Source of the DNA: JAXGTO01 sp040774885
GTDB lineage: Bacteria > Actinomycetota > Coriobacteriia > Coriobacteriales > Eggerthellaceae
Direction of reading: 5' to 3'
DNA: 64,000 nucleotides
Assembly: GCA_040774885.1 (NCBI GenBank)
Contig: JAXGTO010000005.1
Span: forward strand, 1-64,000
In this document: in pieces, positions 34,822-45,169 of the stretch
Numbering within the stretch: the first letter of the stretch is position 1
How the letters are laid out: every line of letters begins with the position of its first letter
Position numbers and translations under genes: made by a program
The notes under the pieces: generated by a model
What the model saw: only the letters and a program-made list of their open reading frames with translations
What the model was told of the DNA's origin: nothing
Databases searched by the model: none

Positions 34822-35400
34822 TCAGTCGTCGTGCCCGCCCTTGATGACGTGCTTCACGAAAAACGTCATGGCCATCACGACGATGGAAGCCGAGATGCCC
34901 AGCAGCAGCAAATCGCGCGGATCGGCGCCCTTCATCACTTCGCCCAAGAAGTACACGCCCAACATCACGCAGATGACGCTCACCAAGCGCTCCTTCAAAT
35001 CGTCGAAGTCGTGGAACGACAGCCACTTGGGAAGGGGTATTTCATCGGTGACGAACAGCGTGAACAGGCCCAACGCCATGATATAGAGCACCACGGCCAG
35101 CAAGAAGATATCGGCGAACTCGATGTATTGGGTGGCAAGGGTCTGAAGCGTCGCCGATTCCGTGACGCACTCGATGGTGACGGCCACCATGTCGATGAAA
35201 GTGGCGACGGCCAGCACCACCGAGGTGATGAACAGCCCTATCGCCGGAACGCCGGCGATGAAGCGGGTCCAGCCGGTGAGTCGATGAGCGAAGACACGTT
35301 TCTTTTCGTCGATGAACTTCTTGCGCGGAGCGTTGGCTTGCTCCACGGCCGAGTCAGACTTTTCAGCGGCTTGCGATGTTTCTAGTGTTTCGTCTGCCAT
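34822..35400 (-). CDS. UPF0114 (YqhA-like) membrane protein
   Basis: Protein of 192 residues with a charged N-terminal extension of about 40 residues and four hydrophobic segments. The block ALGLFTLFVTDEI, then WLSFHDFDDLKERLVSVI and VYFLGEVMKG, is diagnostic for UPF0114, whose members have short loops and a conserved Asp-Asp-Leu-Lys. The molecular function of the family is not established. It follows 38 nt before the adenylation gene start on the same strand and may share its transcript. On the minus strand TATACT (35474-35469) is a likely -10. Confidence 0.82.
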   Translation of the reverse strand: MADETLETSQAAEKSDSAVEQANAPRKKFIDEKKRVFAHRLTGWTRFIAGVPAIGLFITSVVLAVATFIDMVAVTIECVTESATLQTLATQYIEFADIFLLAVVLYIMALGLFTLFVTDEIPLPKWLSFHDFDDLKERLVSVICVMLGVYFLGEVMKGADPRDLLLLGISASIVVMAMTFFVKHVIKGGHDD

Positions 35401-35772
35401 GGTCGGCGATTCCCTTCATTTGGGCAAATCTTCGGCGCTGAAGCAGCGCAGAGTCGTCCTTTTCTTTGAGTATAACGCTTCACCAGCCCCTCCACGCCGC
35501 CCATCCGCGCAGAACGGGCGGCTGTTTTCCGCAACGCCTACGCGAACGTGGCCCAGCGTCACGCCTTGTCCGTTTGCGCAAAATCGCAGCTTGCCATCCT
35601 GCTGCGGCAGGTCCTGCCGAACCCATCTTGCCCATTCGCATAGAACCGGCAACACGGACGCAGGGACGCGTGGTATCCTTTCGGCAACGGGTGGCACATC
35701 AGCATCCCCGCACCCAGGCGCGCCGTTTCGGCAACGCCGATGCCGCATCATTTCCCGAAAGGAATGATGGCC
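35401..35772. other. Non-coding divergent gap of 372 bp
   Basis: Holds the putative -10 for UPF0114 (35469-35474, minus) and a TATCCT at 35674-35679 that could serve the DUF2252 gene. I see no gene, repeat or strong hairpin in the rest. Confidence 0.4.
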
Positions 35773-37179
35773 ATGACCTCCAGTCGGATCAATGACAGCA
35801 TGCCGCCCCTGAGCGTTGAAGAGGCGACGGCACTGGGCAAGGCGAAGCGATCGACGGTGTCGCGTCGGGCGCAGGGCGTTTGGATGCCCCCCGCCAATCG
35901 GCCGAGCCCAGTTGATTTGATCAAGTCGCAAGAAGCCAACCGTGTTACCAGTCTTATTCCCCTGCGCTATGAACGCATGGGCGTGTCGGCGTTCACCTTC
36001 TATCGCGGCGCGGCCCTCATCATGGCCAACGACCTGGCCACCACTCCTTCTACGGGCCTGACCGTGCAAGCGTGCGGCGACTGCCACATATCCAATTTCG
36101 GCGCCTATGCGTCACCCGAGCGGCACCTGGTGTTCGACATCAACGACTTCGACGAAACCCTGCCCGGCCCGTGGGAATGGGACGTCAAACGCATGGCTGC
36201 GAGTGTGGAGATCTGCGGCCGCGATCGCGGATTTTCGCGCAAAGAACGCCGTACCTGCGTTATCGCTTGCGTTGGCGCATACCGAAAAGCAATGGCCGAC
36301 ATGGCGCAAAAGGGCAACCTCGATGTCTGGTATTCGCAGGTCGATCTGGATGAACCGCTCAAGCAGCTTGCTGCTTCCTCGAAGAAGAAAGAATCGAAAC
36401 TTGCCCAAAAGACGCTGGCTGAATCCGAGAAAAAGACCAGCCTGCGTGCGCTCGAAAAGCTGACGGAAGTGGTCGACGGCAAACGCCGCATCATCAGCAA
36501 TCCGCCGATCATCGTTCCATTGCGCGATTTGGAAGACCCGCGCATCGCCCGGAACGCCGAGAAGATCATCCGCGCCATGGTAATAACCTACGGATCCAGC
36601 ATCGCCCCCGACAAGCGTCATCTGCTGAGCCAGTATCGTTTCGTCGATGCCGCCCAAAAAGTGGTGGGCGTGGGCAGCGTGGGCACGCGCTGCTGGATAG
36701 CAGTGCTCGAGGGTCGCGACGAGCACGACCCGCTGGTGCTCCAGATCAAAGAAGCGCAGCACTCGGTGCTCGAACGTTATCTGGAAAAATGCGATGTCGA
36801 CCAGCAGGGCCAGCGCGTCGTCGAAGGGCAGCGCCTGATGCAGACCTCCAGCGACATCCTGCTGGGATGGATGCGCGGAAAGACCTTGGAGGGCAACACG
36901 TGCGACTTCTATATCCGCCAGCTGTGGGATTGGAAGTCATCGGCCGATCTCAGCACGGTATCGCCCAAAGCCCTGGAACTCTATTCCACGCTGTGCGCCG
37001 GCACGCTGGCCCGCTCGCATGCTAGAACCGGCAACCGGTTCGCAATTTCAGGTTATCTGGGATCGAACGATTCGTTCGATTGCGCCCTGGCCGATTTCGC
37101 CAGCGCCTATGCTGATCAAAACGAAAAAGACTATGCCGAGTTCAAGGAAGCCCTGAAAAAGGGAGACGGCCTGCTCTAA
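35773..37179 (+). CDS. DUF2252 (kinase-like fold) protein
   Basis: Protein of 468 residues. Several in-frame ATGs cluster at 35764-35773; AAAGGA at 35757-35762 fits the last best. Family blocks are clear: RYERMGVSAFTFYRGAA, GDCHISNFG near residue 115, DINDFDET near 130, WDVKRMA, and the C-terminal LARSHAR...GYLGSNDSFD. DUF2252 proteins have a kinase-like core in which GDxHxxNFG resembles the catalytic loop of aminoglycoside-phosphotransferase-type enzymes, but no activity is established. A Lys/Ser-rich segment (about 195-235) interrupts the core. It is monocistronic. Confidence 0.85.
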   Translation: MTSSRINDSMPPLSVEEATALGKAKRSTVSRRAQGVWMPPANRPSPVDLIKSQEANRVTSLIPLRYERMGVSAFTFYRGAALIMANDLATTPSTGLTVQACGDCHISNFGAYASPERHLVFDINDFDETLPGPWEWDVKRMAASVEICGRDRGFSRKERRTCVIACVGAYRKAMADMAQKGNLDVWYSQVDLDEPLKQLAASSKKKESKLAQKTLAESEKKTSLRALEKLTEVVDGKRRIISNPPIIVPLRDLEDPRIARNAEKIIRAMVITYGSSIAPDKRHLLSQYRFVDAAQKVVGVGSVGTRCWIAVLEGRDEHDPLVLQIKEAQHSVLERYLEKCDVDQQGQRVVEGQRLMQTSSDILLGWMRGKTLEGNTCDFYIRQLWDWKSSADLSTVSPKALELYSTLCAGTLARSHARTGNRFAISGYLGSNDSFDCALADFASAYADQNEKDYAEFKEALKKGDGLL

Positions 37180-37578
37180 GGCCCGCCGCTCGATAACGGT
37201 CCTTGCCTCGAGCCTTCCGCAAAGATCGTTTGCAGCAGCAACCTGGCGCTACCGTAACAGCGACCTTAGCAACGAGCCTTCCACGAAGGTCACGCCTTGA
37301 GACGAATCCAGAAGCTGAAGCACTTCTGTCGCTCGGATAAACCCAACGCCCGACAACCCCTGCGATGAGCACGCCTTGAATGGTGCGAACTGCCGCCATG
37401 CGCTTAACCGGCTCAGCCTCCAAGATGACCGCGCTCAGAAAAAACAGCGAAGAAGGGACTTGTCATAGCCAAGCCGTTGTCTACATCCATGATGGCCATG
37501 CTCGGGGGGATGATGAAGTAGGACGTTTCCTTGACCAAGCCACCATCTGCTCCATTTGCATCGACTTCGGGCTATTTT

Positions 37579-37709
37579 TTAACAAAAAGCGGCACTTTCC
37601 GCGATTTTTGGAGCAACATTCGGTGACCCCCACTGCATAACCCCAGGTCGCTACTTTTTCAAAGGGAAAGGCAGCCAGAATAATCGCGGAAAGTGCCACT
37701 TTTTGTTAA
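37579..37709. repeat. 131-bp element with 28-bp terminal inverted repeats
   Basis: The arm at 37579-37606 and the reverse complement of 37682-37709 match at 27 of 28 positions, enclosing about 75 bp. The size and structure suggest a MITE-like element or a large transcript hairpin. I found no second copy in the window. The surrounding gap (37180-37578) shows no gene I can support. Confidence 0.6.
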
Positions 37710-37770
37710 TTTCCGACGCATTCTCGTGGTATCGACGTCGGCTCATGAAGACGGAGCACAAAAACCGCCG

Positions 37771-37960
37771 GGGCTTCGGGTTCGGCTCGGGATGGGATTG
37801 GGATTGGGATTGGGATTGGGATTGGGCTTCGGGTTCGGCTCGGGATGGGATTGGGATTGGGATTGGGATTGGGATTGGGATTGGGCTTCGGGTTCGGCTC
37901 GGGCTCGGGCTTCCGGTTAAGCTCGGGGGCCCGCTTGGGCTTCGGCTCGGGCTCGGGGTT
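37771..37960. repeat. GGGATT microsatellite within a larger GGGCTTCGGGTTCGGCTCGG repeat
   Basis: Five GGGATT units, the 20-base spacer named above, six more GGGATT units, then degenerate GGGCTC/GGGCTT units. The G-runs are all on the plus strand. Reading the minus strand in one frame gives runs of Asn-Pro, Glu-Pro and Lys-Pro dipeptides, like a proline-rich linker, but a stop sits just upstream and no start codon was found. Confidence 0.75.
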
Positions 37961-37980
37961 AGGAACTGATTTCTAGTTTG

Positions 37981-38292
37981 TCAGATGAACTTGACCGCGG
38001 TGCCGTAGCAGAGCACGCTGACGATTCCGCTGCCGATCGACCCGCTGGCGATGCGCATGGCCACAACGGCATCGGCACCCAATTCTTCGGCCTTGGCTTC
38101 CATGTTCTTCTGCGCAGCCACGCGGGATTTGCCGCATAAATCCTGGATCAAGGGCTGCTGCCCGCCGAACACGCTGCGCATTCCCACCAGCATGTTGTGA
38201 ATGCGGTCGCGCGAAGCAACCATGTTGCCGGTGACCACCCCGAGCGTCTGCAGAGTATGGCCGTCGACGGTTTCGGCAGTGGTTACTATCAT
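37981..38292 (-). CDS. YbjQ/UPF0145 family protein
   Basis: Protein of 103 residues, the normal length for the family; GAAAGGA before ATG 38292 fits better than the ATG at 38307. It shows MIVTTAETVDG, LGVVTGN, the middle block IQDLCGKSRVAAQKNM, ELGADAVVAMRI, and the C-terminal GTAV. YbjQ proteins form pentamers and are annotated as heavy-metal-binding, without firm function. The G-rich repeat begins right after its stop codon. Confidence 0.87.
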   Translation of the reverse strand: MIVTTAETVDGHTLQTLGVVTGNMVASRDRIHNMLVGMRSVFGGQQPLIQDLCGKSRVAAQKNMEAKAEELGADAVVAMRIASGSIGSGIVSVLCYGTAVKFI

Positions 38293-38456
38293 GGCTGGTC
38301 CTTTCATCGTTCAGCAACGGGAAGCGGCAGAATCAGCCTCCCAACCAGGGAAGCCGCCATGGAGCCGGAGCCTCTGCGCTCCGCCGCGTCACTCCCCACC
38401 GCGCATGATACGCCTCTGGCATACGCTATTCCATGGCACAAGGAAGCGTACCCGCG

Positions 38457-38645
38457 TAAAATGCAGTGTTTTTTCGAGTACGAACACGATGGCAGCTGGG
38501 CAGGTCGTCGAGATTGCCGCAAGGGGAAACGACGGCACTATCTGCTTCGACGGCATCGGCATAAAATGCAGCCGTTTTCGAGTACGGGCCCAACAGTCGG
38601 GTGGGTCGTCGAAATCGCCGCAAGGGGAAACGACAGCGGTGCCGC
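38457..38645 (-). pseudogene. Two decayed tandem copies of the 3' end of the ThrH gene
   Basis: TAAAATGCAG...TTTTCGAGTACG recurs at about 38457 and 38562, as does a run of about 30 bases containing GCCGCAAGGGGAAACGAC. Both units align with the 3' end of the intact phosphatase gene directly next to them (CGAGCACGG, CGATGGC, CAGGTCGTCGA, GGCATCGG). On the minus strand the relics read like its C-terminus (AVVSPCG then DD). They are too diverged to be functional. Confidence 0.62.
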
Positions 38646-38660
38646 GGAAGAGGATTCCGT

Positions 38661-39263
38661 TTACTCGAGCACGGATTCGATGGCGGCCAACAGGTCGTCG
38701 AACTCGTCATAGGCGGGAACGTCGGGATTGTCCGCTTTGATGGCATCGGTGCTGCGGAACAGGAACCCGGCTTTCCCCGCACGGATCATCCCCAGATCGT
38801 TGAAGCTGTCACCTGCGGCGATGGTGGTGCATCCGCAACTCTGGAAGGCGCGCACCGTGGTGAGTTTCGACTGGTCGCAGCGCATCTCGTAACCGGTTAT
38901 CGCCCCATCATCGGCCACCTGGAGCGTATTGCAGAACAAGGTGGGGCGTCCCAGCTTGCGCATAAGCGGTGCGGCGAATTGCGTGAACGTGTCGCTGATG
39001 ATGACAACCTGCGTCCGATCGCGCAGCGCGTCCAAAAACTCCGCAGCGCCCGGCAAAGGATCGATGGTGTCGATGGTGTCCTGGATCTGCTTGAGCCCCA
39101 GCCCGTGCTGGCGCAAGATGTCCAACCGGTACGCCATGAGCTTGTCGTAATCGGGTTCGTCGCGCGTGGTAAGGCGCAACTCCGGTATGCCGCTGGCCTC
39201 GGAAAACGCAATCCAGATTTCGGGCACCAACACGCCTTCCAAGTCCAAGCACACCACGTCCAT
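38661..39263 (-). CDS. thrH: ThrH-type phosphoserine phosphatase / homoserine phosphotransferase
   Basis: HAD-superfamily protein of 200 residues. The N-terminus VCLDLEGVLVPEIWIAFSE, then TTRDEPDYDKLM, is characteristic of Pseudomonas ThrH rather than SerB. Motif I is DLEG (the second acidic residue is Glu, as in ThrH), motif II ISDTF, motif III Lys in DQSK, motif IV AAGDSFNDLGM. ThrH removes phosphate from phosphoserine and can transfer it to homoserine. With serA at 26353 it could provide the last serine step. GAAGGG precedes the ATG. Decayed copies of its 3' end lie directly downstream. Confidence 0.88.
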   Translation of the reverse strand: MDVVCLDLEGVLVPEIWIAFSEASGIPELRLTTRDEPDYDKLMAYRLDILRQHGLGLKQIQDTIDTIDPLPGAAEFLDALRDRTQVVIISDTFTQFAAPLMRKLGRPTLFCNTLQVADDGAITGYEMRCDQSKLTTVRAFQSCGCTTIAAGDSFNDLGMIRAGKAGFLFRSTDAIKADNPDVPAYDEFDDLLAAIESVLE

Positions 39264-39289
39264 GGGGATTCCCTTCGTCTAAGCATTTA

Positions 39290-39306
39290 CGGGCCGCATC
39301 GGCCCG
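39290..39306 (-). terminator. Hairpin after the methyltransferase gene
   Basis: CGGGCC-GCATC-GGCCCG, a perfect 6-bp stem between two minus-strand genes. Confidence 0.45.
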
Positions 39307-39342
39307 AATGGTCGGTTTCCCACTATAGCGGGTCAAGCGCCG

Positions 39343-40134
39343 TCAACAGCGCGGGGCGGCATTCGTTCCGCGAACGCGCCAAATGGCGTAGGCGTTGAGC
39401 GCACCCGTGCGGCCATCCGCATCGTAGCGCGAAAGCAACTCCGCTTCGTCTTTCACAAAATGAGCCAGCGCCTCGATCTGAGAATCGTCGAAGCTGTGGC
39501 AATAGCGGTAGCACCCGGGCACGCCCTTCCATCCCACCAGATAGTCGCCGGCATCCAGTTCGGGCAGGCCCGTGTCGGCAAGCGCTTGCGGCTGGAGCGC
39601 GGCCGCCTTGGCCGCCAGCCCAGGGTCGTCCATGAACCGCCAAAACGAAACGGCAACCACCCCGCCGGCGCGCACGCAGCCGAACAGCTGGCGCAAAACG
39701 CGCTGCCGCCACGCCATGGTGGGCACATGGTGCATGAAACCGAAGCAAACCGCCGCATCGCAGACGGGCACGTCGGCAGCCAGCACAGCGTTTTCGCCCC
39801 GTTGCAAGTTTTCCAACACATCCAGATGCCGGTATTCGATGGAGGCATCGTGCGCCGCCCATTCGGGTAGCAGGTCATCGCAGCAATCGAAGGCTGAAAA
39901 ACGCCAATCCCGCTGGGGGCGGCAATCGGCGGCATACGATTCGAATCGCAGATTTCCGCACGCCAGATCGAGGACTCGGCACGGATCGCCAGGAACAACC
40001 GAATCATCGATCGAGTCCACGCAACGGCGCCAGCCAGGCCATCCGTTTACGCGCGTGGCAGAAAAGGCAGCGCTCTGGCTGCGGTAGAATTCGTTGTTCA
40101 GGCGGCAAAGCGCCTCTCTGGTGCGAGTGTCCAT
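39343..40134 (-). CDS. Class I SAM-dependent methyltransferase
   Basis: Protein of 263 residues with a Rossmann-fold methyltransferase core: motif I VLDLACGNLRFE near residue 55, an acidic motif II (SAFDCCDDLLPEW), motif IV CFGFMHHVPT and motif V LRAGGVVAVSFW-type strand. The N-terminal helix pattern (LNNEFYRSQSAAFSATR) recalls tRNA-modifying Trm9/ALKBH8-like methyltransferases, but the substrate is uncertain. It is divergent from an Elp3 gene 62 bp away, and both could act on wobble uridines, which is a context inference. No clear ribosome-binding site precedes the ATG. Confidence 0.75.
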   Translation of the reverse strand: MDTRTREALCRLNNEFYRSQSAAFSATRVNGWPGWRRCVDSIDDSVVPGDPCRVLDLACGNLRFESYAADCRPQRDWRFSAFDCCDDLLPEWAAHDASIEYRHLDVLENLQRGENAVLAADVPVCDAAVCFGFMHHVPTMAWRQRVLRQLFGCVRAGGVVAVSFWRFMDDPGLAAKAAALQPQALADTGLPELDAGDYLVGWKGVPGCYRYCHSFDDSQIEALAHFVKDEAELLSRYDADGRTGALNAYAIWRVRGTNAAPRC

Positions 40135-40196
40135 GGCGTATCGTTATCCGTTTCAGGCGGCATGCATCGGTTCCATCTTATAGAATCGAAAAGGTG

Positions 40197-42040
<1,844 letters not shown>

Positions 42041-42044
<4 letters not shown>

Positions 42045-42808
42045 ACGTGGCCATCATCACCGGAGCATCATCGGGAATGGGGCGCGCTTTCGCCCAACGC
42101 ATTGCCGCCGACAATTCGGTCGACGAGCTCTGGCTGGTTGCGCGACGCCGTGATCGTCTTGAAGAACTCGCATCCCATCTGGATAAACCCTGCCGCTGCC
42201 TGCCAGCCGACCTTTCCGACACAACGCAGATCGACGGCCTCGCCGTCTTGCTGAAAAAGGAACATCCCGATGTGCGCTATCTGGTCAACGATGCAGGCTT
42301 GGGCAAAATGGGAACTTGGCAGACCATCGACGCCGCAGGAAACGACGCGATGATAGACGTGAACTGCCGCGCACTGGTGCGCATGAGCACCGCCGTGCTT
42401 CCCTTCATGGGACGCGGATCGCATCTGCTGCAGATAGACTCTTGCGCTGCCTTCACGCCCCTTCCCCACCTGGGCGTCTACGCCGCCAGCAAGGCTTTCG
42501 TGCAAAGTTACACGCGCAGCCTGCGTTGGGAGCTGCACGGCCGCGGCATTGCGGCAACCGCCATCTGCCCGGGCTGGGTGAAAACCGAATTCGCCGCAGT
42601 AGCGCGAGGGACCGACGATGCCCACGATGTCCGGCACCTGCTAGGCGCCCAAAAGCCCGAAACGGTGGTCCGTCGAGCGCTTCTGGCCAATCGGCTGCAT
42701 TTCGCCATAGCAACCTGCGGAATCGGAGCGTTCCTGCTGCGCATTCTGGGCAAGTTCCTGCCCCATTGCATCACCATGGCCGGCTGGGAAGGCGTACGAC
42801 GCCTCTAA
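42041..42808 (+). CDS. Short-chain dehydrogenase/reductase
   Basis: Protein of 255 residues with the SDR signatures TGASSGMGRAFAQ (cofactor loop), NDAGLG (variant of NNAG), catalytic Ser in QIDSCAAF, YAASK (Tyr-x3-Lys) and CPGWVKTEF. It resembles the DltE/YqjQ type of classical SDRs. The start codon overlaps the Elp3 stop (ATGA), so translation is coupled, but no chemical link with tRNA modification is evident. Substrate unknown. Confidence 0.85.
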
Positions 42809-42922
42809 CAGGCAACCCGTTTTCAAGCAGCGAACGGCCGCATGCGGCAAAGCAGGTCGAGGTCGGCCGCAGCCAAAGAGAGCCGGGCCGCCTGGGCAAA
42901 CCGAGCATCGGACTCTTGGGCG

Positions 42923-44155
42923 TCAGGCCGCCGCGGATGCCGTTGCGGAACGGCTCGTCGTGGACGACTGACCGGAATCGGTAGAAGTGCTCCCCGTCGA
43001 AGACGAGCCCGACCCCGTGCCCGAAGAAGAAGTGCCCGACTGCCCGGACGACGATCCGCTGCTATCCGTCGACGTGCCAGACGATCCCGTAGAAGTGCCA
43101 GACGACGACCCCGACGACGAACTCCCCGAACCGGTCTGGGAATCCGTCGACCCAGATGAAGTCCCGCTAGAAGACGATTGCCCCGCATTCTGAGACGACG
43201 AAGAATTCTGGCTGGTTCCCGACTGGTTGGAAGTCGAGCCGGAGTCGTTCTTGGTCGAGTTGTTCGCCGTGTCATCGGAAGACGAAGCAGAGTCATTTGC
43301 GGCATCGGAAGCCGAGGCGTTATCCGCAGTGGCTGCGGGCGCGGTTGCCGAAGATGACGCGCCCGTCGAAGGCGCAGATGCCGTCTGGTCGGAAGCAGCC
43401 GTTTGGGCCGTGCCGGTTACCAAGGGCTCGGTTTTGGTGCCGATGCCGTTGCCTGCCGTGGCAAAATTGATGACCACCGCGCAAAGAACCACTGCCACCA
43501 GGGCCGATATAACGGCCACGATAAGCACCCTGCGCTGCGATGTGCGCTTGCGATTTCGCTGATTGCGCTCCTGCAAAGCATCTTCGCTCAACTGCGCATC
43601 GGATCCCAACCGCGGCGTGGCGGTAGCGGCATGCGCACCGCGCGATCCCGTCCCCTGCACCTGGTCGAGCGTCTGCGTCTGCGCCTTGGTTGCATCGACG
43701 GTGCGCGGTGCAGTCGAATCCGTGTCGATGCGGGTGGTCTCGTCATCCGAAGAGCTGTGCAAGTCGCGCAATTTATCGGCAGAGGCCGAAAGGAACTTCT
43801 TGTAAAGCTGCGAGGTCAACGTGGCCACCACCGAGCCGACGGCAACGCCGATGACCGATCCGGTGATGCCGATTTGGGAAGACAGCAGCATGGACGTGAC
43901 GGCAGCCAAAGCCGCCGCTATCACCTGGGCGATAGACAGATCCTCGAACAACCCGCCTTTTTTTGCAGGCTGCTCCTGCCCTCCCGAATTAGAGTGCTGC
44001 TGCGCCGAACCGCCGCCAACGGAAGCTTGCGCAACGGTTTGCTGTGAGCGGTATGCGTTTCGATTGCGTGCCGTTGCCGAGCGCTGTTGATAAGCGCGCT
44101 CGGTTTGCGAGCTCGACTGGGTACGGGGTCTTTCCTGTGTCATCTGTGAAGCCAA
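42923..44155 (-). CDS. Membrane protein with long Ser/Thr/Gly-rich extracellular tail
   Basis: Protein of about 410 residues. It may start at TTG 44155 (GGAAAG eight bases upstream) or ATG 44143, which has a poorer site. A polar Gln/Ser/Arg N-terminus is followed by a Gly/Ala/Ile-rich hydrophobic stretch (about 75-115) and a single helix near 210-232 after an Arg/Lys cluster (RNRKRTSQRR). The last 170 residues are almost only Ser, Gly, Thr, Asp, Asn and Ala, without folded-domain character. The topology suggests a cell-surface stalk or wall-spanning tail, perhaps glycosylated. No family was recognised. Confidence 0.65.
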   Translation of the reverse strand: MASQMTQERPRTQSSSQTERAYQQRSATARNRNAYRSQQTVAQASVGGGSAQQHSNSGGQEQPAKKGGLFEDLSIAQVIAAALAAVTSMLLSSQIGITGSVIGVAVGSVVATLTSQLYKKFLSASADKLRDLHSSSDDETTRIDTDSTAPRTVDATKAQTQTLDQVQGTGSRGAHAATATPRLGSDAQLSEDALQERNQRNRKRTSQRRVLIVAVISALVAVVLCAVVINFATAGNGIGTKTEPLVTGTAQTAASDQTASAPSTGASSSATAPAATADNASASDAANDSASSSDDTANNSTKNDSGSTSNQSGTSQNSSSSQNAGQSSSSGTSSGSTDSQTGSGSSSSGSSSGTSTGSSGTSTDSSGSSSGQSGTSSSGTGSGSSSTGSTSTDSGQSSTTSRSATASAAA

Positions 44156-44291
44156 ATCTTCGTCTTTCCGGTATGCGGGCGCACTGCGCCCTCGTGTTCA
44201 TCCTTTAAAACATACGCCGCTGCACGCGCGAATTACAGGACCTGCGCAAAGCAAGCACCTCAATCACAGACCATCGGCATAAACGCAACGA

Positions 44292-44318
44292 CCGCGTACC
44301 ACTCTGGGTGCACGCGGC
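44292..44318 (-). terminator. Possible terminator of the trp operon
   Basis: CCGCGTACC...GGTGCACGCGG forms an imperfect hairpin about 75 nt downstream of the trpA stop. No T-tract. Confidence 0.35.
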
Positions 44319-44392
44319 CGGCATCGGGGTCCGTTTGAAGCGCTGCTCGGTGCAAACGACCTCGCAACTTCATTTTCGCGCGATTCTCACTT

Positions 44393-45169
44393 CTACACGT
44401 CCGCCAGGGCATCGGTCATTTCGCGCACGAATCCGCTCACGGGCTTGACGCAGTCCCGACCGCGTTCGGCGCAGAGCCTGACGATGGCGCTTCCCACGAT
44501 GGCGCCATCGCAATCTTTCGCCAAGTCGCATGCCTGCTGCGGCGTGGATATGCCGAAACCCACCGCACAGGGGATGTTGCTCTCTTCCCGCACCAATGCC
44601 ACCATGGAAGCGATATCCGCGGCGATGCTGCTGCGCTCGCCCGTCACCCCCAACGACGACACGATGTAGAGGAATCCCTGCGCTTCGCGGGCAATGGCGC
44701 GGATGCGTTCGTGCGACGTGGGCGCGATCATGGAAATCTGCGCGATGCCGTGGTCGGCGCACGCCTGTGCGAATTCACCGCGTTCCTCGAAGGGCACATC
44801 GGGCAAGATGATGCCCTGGAGTCCCGCTTCTTCGGCCCGTTTCATGAATGCGTCCGCGCTATATGAGAACACAACGTTTGCATACGTCATGAATACCAGC
44901 GGTACTTCGATGTCGACCCGCAGGCGTTCTACCAGCTCGAACGCATCATCGGTCACGGTACCGCCGGCCAGCGAACGCAGGTTGGCCTCCTGGATGACGG
45001 GACCTTCGGCTGTGGGGTCCGAAAACGGAATGCCCAGTTCAATCAAATCGGCTCCGGCGTCCACCATGGCGCGCACCAATCGTTCGGTGGTTTCCAGGTC
45101 GGGGTCGCCCACGGTGATGAAGGGGATGAAGGCCTTGCCGTGGTCGAAGGCCTGTGCGATGTCAGTCAT
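44393..45169 (-). CDS. trpA: Tryptophan synthase alpha subunit
   Basis: Protein of 258 residues that cleaves indole-3-glycerol phosphate to indole, passed to TrpB. Motifs include FITVGDPDLETT, the catalytic Glu in LIELGIPFSDP with the following Asp, VFMTYANVV, ILPDVPFEE, and the phosphate site GFGISTP and IVGSAIV. It overlaps the trpFB reading frame by 8 nt and is the last gene of the trp operon. Confidence 0.95.
   Translation of the reverse strand: MTDIAQAFDHGKAFIPFITVGDPDLETTERLVRAMVDAGADLIELGIPFSDPTAEGPVIQEANLRSLAGGTVTDDAFELVERLRVDIEVPLVFMTYANVVFSYSADAFMKRAEEAGLQGIILPDVPFEERGEFAQACADHGIAQISMIAPTSHERIRAIAREAQGFLYIVSSLGVTGERSSIAADIASMVALVREESNIPCAVGFGISTPQQACDLAKDCDGAIVGSAIVRLCAERGRDCVKPVSGFVREMTDALADV

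Noticed and set aside
37783..37903. Telomere-type repeat or CRISPR array at the GGGATT block
   Set aside because: The unit is GGGATT, not GGGTTA, on a bacterial chromosome, and there are no unique spacers between repeats.
37703..37969. Plus-strand open frames through the GGGATT array giving Trp-Asp or Gly-Leu repeats
   Set aside because: They arise from the hexamer repeat alone, lack a ribosome-binding site and resemble no protein.
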